Assembly (NCBI GenBank): GCA_947496835.1
Contig: CANMFV010000021.1
Location: 1-10,180, forward strand
Reading direction: 5' to 3'
DNA length: 10,180 nucleotides
Source of the DNA: Flavobacteriales bacterium
GTDB lineage: Bacteria; Bacteroidota; Bacteroidia; Flavobacteriales_D; Crocinitomicaceae
A program made the translations under genes and the position numbers. Positions 8,065 to 10,180 of this stretch are shown here, piece by piece. The notes below the pieces were generated by a model. It was not told the origin of the DNA, ran no database searches, and saw only the letters and a list, made by a program, of their open reading frames with translations. The number at the start of each line of letters is the position of its first letter. Position 1 is the first letter of the stretch.

Positions 8065-9487
8065 TCAACATCAATTTTGTATAGTTGGAAAAAAAATAAG
8101 GAATTGTTTCAATGCCTCTGTAATAATTGAAAAGTCCGAAATGTTCATTTGGCGAGTGAATGGCATCACTGTCAAGTCCAAATCCCATCATCATGGTTTT
8201 AAGCCCTAGTTCTTGTTCAAACATCGCAATAATGGGAATACTTCCGCCACTTCTAACCGGAATCGGTTTTTTTCCGAATGTCGTTTCATAAGCCAAACTA
8301 GCCGCTTTATACGCAATAGAATCAGTCGGCGTAACCACAGGTTCTCCCCCATGATGTGGCGTTACTTTGACACGCACACTTTTTGGCGCAATGGATTCAA
8401 AATGGTTCACAAACAATGCGGTAATTTCGTCAGATGTTTGATGGGGAACCAAACGCATAGAGATTTTAGCTTGAGCCTTTGAAGCAATCACCGTTTTTGC
8501 GCCTTCACCTATATATCCACCCCAAATTCCATTTACATCTAACGTTGGACGAATAGATCCACGTTCCATGGTAGAATATGTTGCTTCCCCATATGTTTCT
8601 TCAATGTTTAACGCTTGACAATAGGCTTCATTAGAAAAGGGAGCTTTCGCCATCTCAATTCGTTCCTCTATGGTTAATTCTTGAACCGTATCATAAAAAC
8701 CAGGAATGGTGATTCTTCCATTTTCATCATGCAAGGAAGCAATCATTTCTGTTAAAATATTGATTGGATTTGCTACACAGCCACCGTATAATCCAGAATG
8801 TAAATCACGGTTCGGACCAACAACTTCCACTTCAACATAACTTAAACCCCTAAGACCAGTTGTAATAGACGGAACATCATTAGCAAGCATTCCTGTATCG
8901 GAAACTAAAATGATGTCTGCCGCTAACTTTGCTTTATTTTCTTTAACGTAAATCGCTAAGTTTGGACTTCCTACCTCTTCCTCGCCTTCAATCATAAATT
9001 TCACATTGCAAGGAAGTTCATTCGTCGCTAACATCGCCTCAAATGCTTTCACGTGCATAAACATTTGACCTTTATCGTCACAAGCACCACGGGCAAAAAT
9101 TGCGCCCATTGGATGAATCGGTGTTTCTTTAATCACAGGCTCAAATGGTGGAGAAGTCCATAATTCGATTGGGTCAGCAGGTTGAACATCGTAATGACCG
9201 TAGACCAAAATTGTTGGTAAAGACGGATCTATCATCTTTTCAGCATAAATGATCGGATGACCAACAGTTGGACAAATTTCCACAGCATCCAAACCGATTT
9301 CACGCATGTGTTTTGCTAAATCCTCCGCACAATTCGCCACGTCTTTCGTGTAAAAAGGGTCAGCCGATACAGAAGGGATTCGCAATAATTCTATTAATTC
9401 TTTCAGGAATTTATCTTTATTTCCTTGGATGTAATCTTGTGTGTTTTTCATGCCATCTAATTGAGTCTCAAAGTTGCGAAAATTCAT
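8051..9487 (-). CDS. M20-family metallodipeptidase
   Basis: This is a cytoplasmic zinc peptidase of family M20 (carnosinase/dipeptidase group), which would split dipeptides from peptide uptake or protein turnover. No signal peptide is visible. The metal site is complete: GHYDVQP (His98, Asp100), GACDDKG (Asp137), GEEEVGS (catalytic Glu169, ligand Glu170), SDTG (Asp197) and HSPNE (His444). RDLHSG (His230) lies in the lid/dimerisation domain, about residues 210-370. The phrase PADPIELWTSPPFEPVI after the first motif is typical of the dipeptidase branch and not of the ArgE/DapE branches. Length 478 is slightly long. A second in-frame ATG at 9449-9451 (Met13, MKNTQDYIQGNKDKFL) fits the usual N-terminus of the family better and may be the true start, but no ribosome-binding site decides between the two. 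The gene leads the block toward polA and diverges from the anchor L gene. Confidence 0.93.
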   Translation of the reverse strand: MNFRNFETQLDGMKNTQDYIQGNKDKFLKELIELLRIPSVSADPFYTKDVANCAEDLAKHMREIGLDAVEICPTVGHPIIYAEKMIDPSLPTILVYGHYDVQPADPIELWTSPPFEPVIKETPIHPMGAIFARGACDDKGQMFMHVKAFEAMLATNELPCNVKFMIEGEEEVGSPNLAIYVKENKAKLAADIILVSDTGMLANDVPSITTGLRGLSYVEVEVVGPNRDLHSGLYGGCVANPINILTEMIASLHDENGRITIPGFYDTVQELTIEERIEMAKAPFSNEAYCQALNIEETYGEATYSTMERGSIRPTLDVNGIWGGYIGEGAKTVIASKAQAKISMRLVPHQTSDEITALFVNHFESIAPKSVRVKVTPHHGGEPVVTPTDSIAYKAASLAYETTFGKKPIPVRSGGSIPIIAMFEQELGLKTMMMGFGLDSDAIHSPNEHFGLFNYYRGIETIPYFFSNYTKLMLNENA

Positions 9488-9502
9488 TGATTTTTAGTTA
9501 TT

Positions 9503-9513
9503 GAAACATTATA
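9503..9513 (-). promoter_or_regulatory. Weak candidate promoter for the dipeptidase-LEA-polA operon
   Basis: On the minus strand this reads TATAATGTTTC, a degenerate match to TAnnTTTG, with TTG at 9530-9528 upstream. The spacing of 14-16 nt is shorter than the usual 19-21 nt. It lies 16 nt before the dipeptidase ATG. It is reported because some promoter must lie in this 86-nt divergent gap; the exact site is a guess. Confidence 0.22.
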
Positions 9514-9514
9514 T

Positions 9515-9522
9515 TAATTTTG
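9515..9522 (+). promoter_or_regulatory. Candidate Bacteroidota -7 promoter box for the anchor L gene
   Basis: The sequence TAATTTTG matches the Bacteroidota -7 consensus TAnnTTTG exactly. At the right distance upstream (19 nt) there is only a T-run (9491-9495) where TTTG would be expected. Transcription would start near 9528, leaving a leader of about 45 nt before the ATG at 9574. It lies next to the weaker minus-strand candidate, so polymerase binding for the divergent genes may compete. Confidence 0.42.
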
Positions 9523-9573
9523 TCATGCAACCATTTCACTAAACCATGGGTCTTAGTGTCAATTATATAGATT

Positions 9574-10180
9574 ATGAAGAACTCTTTACGCGCATTATTT
9601 TTAGGAGTATTTACCTTAGTTAATACCCTTTCATTCGCTCAACCAATCACAGTGTCTACTGTTCAATCACCTCAACAACTTGTTGATAACGTGTTACTTG
9701 GATTCGGGGTTACCGCTTTAAACGTAACCATTAATGGAGATCCTCTTTTGGCAAATGTTCCCCAAGGGAATGTCGGTTTATTTACAAGTTCAAATCCTGC
9801 TTTCCCAATTAATAGTGGGTTAGTCTTGACAACCGGAAATGCGATTGGTGCTATTGGACCTAATAATCAAAGTTCTTTTACCAATAATAATCCGCCAACA
9901 CCCATGGTTACATCGGATCCGCACTTAAATGACATTGCTGCGGGAAGTGTGACAAATGGAGTTGTGTTAGAATTCGACTTTATTCCGCAAGGAGATTCTG
10001 TTATTTTTAACTACATGTTCGGATCAGATGAATATCCGGAATTTTCACCATCAACTTTTAATGATGCCTTTGGTTTGTTTCTTTGGGGTCCTGGAATCAC
10101 CGGTACTTATGTTCAAGCTGGTTATCCAAATGGAGGGGTTAATATAGCAACTATTCCAGGTGGTATACCCGTGACCATCA
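9574..10180 (+). CDS. Secreted choice-of-anchor L domain protein, N-terminal part (3' end outside window)
   Basis: The 202 visible codons encode the start of an exported surface or extracellular protein. A Sec signal peptide (MKNSLRALFLGVFTLVNTLSFA, cleavage expected before Gln23) leads into a choice-of-anchor L domain. The visible signature runs from QLVDNVLLGFGV (about 31-42) through SGLVLTTGN (about 82-90) to FGSDEYPEFSPSTFNDAFGLF (149-169; key residues Asp152, Glu153, Tyr154, Asn163, Asp164, Phe166), followed by NGGVNIATIPGG. In Bacteroidota such proteins are often large and end in gliding/type IX secretion sorting domains, PKD repeats or gliding-motility-type C-termini; that end lies outside the window, so the anchor is unknown. 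The reading frame is open to the right edge with no stop. No Shine-Dalgarno precedes the ATG, as is normal in this phylum. Ligand and role are unknown. Confidence 0.9.
   Translation, partial: MKNSLRALFLGVFTLVNTLSFAQPITVSTVQSPQQLVDNVLLGFGVTALNVTINGDPLLANVPQGNVGLFTSSNPAFPINSGLVLTTGNAIGAIGPNNQSSFTNNNPPTPMVTSDPHLNDIAAGSVTNGVVLEFDFIPQGDSVIFNYMFGSDEYPEFSPSTFNDAFGLFLWGPGITGTYVQAGYPNGGVNIATIPGGIPVTI

Noticed and set aside
7922..8209. Plus-strand frame of 95 codons across the lipoprotein/dipeptidase junction
   Set aside because: It lies antisense to two well-supported genes, and its Lys/Arg-rich middle is the complement of the signal-peptide coding stretch; no independent support.
9546..9623. Short plus-strand frame (ATG at 9546, about 25 codons) overlapping the start of the anchor L gene out of frame, a possible leader peptide
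   Set aside because: No ribosome-binding context, no attenuator hairpin and no run of regulatory codons; chance is the simpler explanation.

Overview
The window looks like a chromosomal segment of a low-GC Bacteroidota bacterium, most likely Flavobacteriales and perhaps near Fluviicola/Crocinitomicaceae. The evidence is the choice-of-anchor L surface protein, the RseP and DNA polymerase I sequence types, candidate promoters of the TAnnTTTG kind, and A-rich leaders in place of Shine-Dalgarno sequences. The family-level placement is an impression from protein style and was not computed.

Layout. Positions 1-1178 (+) hold the C-terminal part of an RND/MMPL-type membrane transporter that enters from the left edge. 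A strong bidirectional hairpin terminator (1195-1225) separates it from a convergent block of five genes on the minus strand. In transcription order (right to left) these are an M20 metallodipeptidase (9487-8051), a small LEA-type lipoprotein (8064-7597), DNA polymerase I (7597-4772), the site-2 protease RseP (4703-3303) and the bifunctional ring-opening enzyme PaaZ (3292-1244). The first three overlap (14 nt, then 1 nt) and look like one translationally coupled operon. RseP follows after 68 nt that contain a perfect TAnnTTTG box, so it may have its own promoter, and paaZ follows rseP by 10 nt. An 86-nt divergent intergenic region (9488-9573) then leads to a secreted choice-of-anchor L protein (9574 onward, +), cut by the right edge.

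Functionally the minus-strand block mixes peptide turnover, envelope lipoprotein, DNA repair/replication, regulated intramembrane proteolysis and phenylacetate catabolism. No shared pathway is apparent, so it reads as a housekeeping run in which paaZ is the outlier. No intergenic stretch exceeds about 90 bases. I saw no RNA genes, insertion sequences, CRISPR arrays or long repeats, and no clear sign of a new multi-gene system. The most interesting detail is a consensus beta-clamp-binding pentapeptide (QLDLF) in the interdomain linker of DNA polymerase I.
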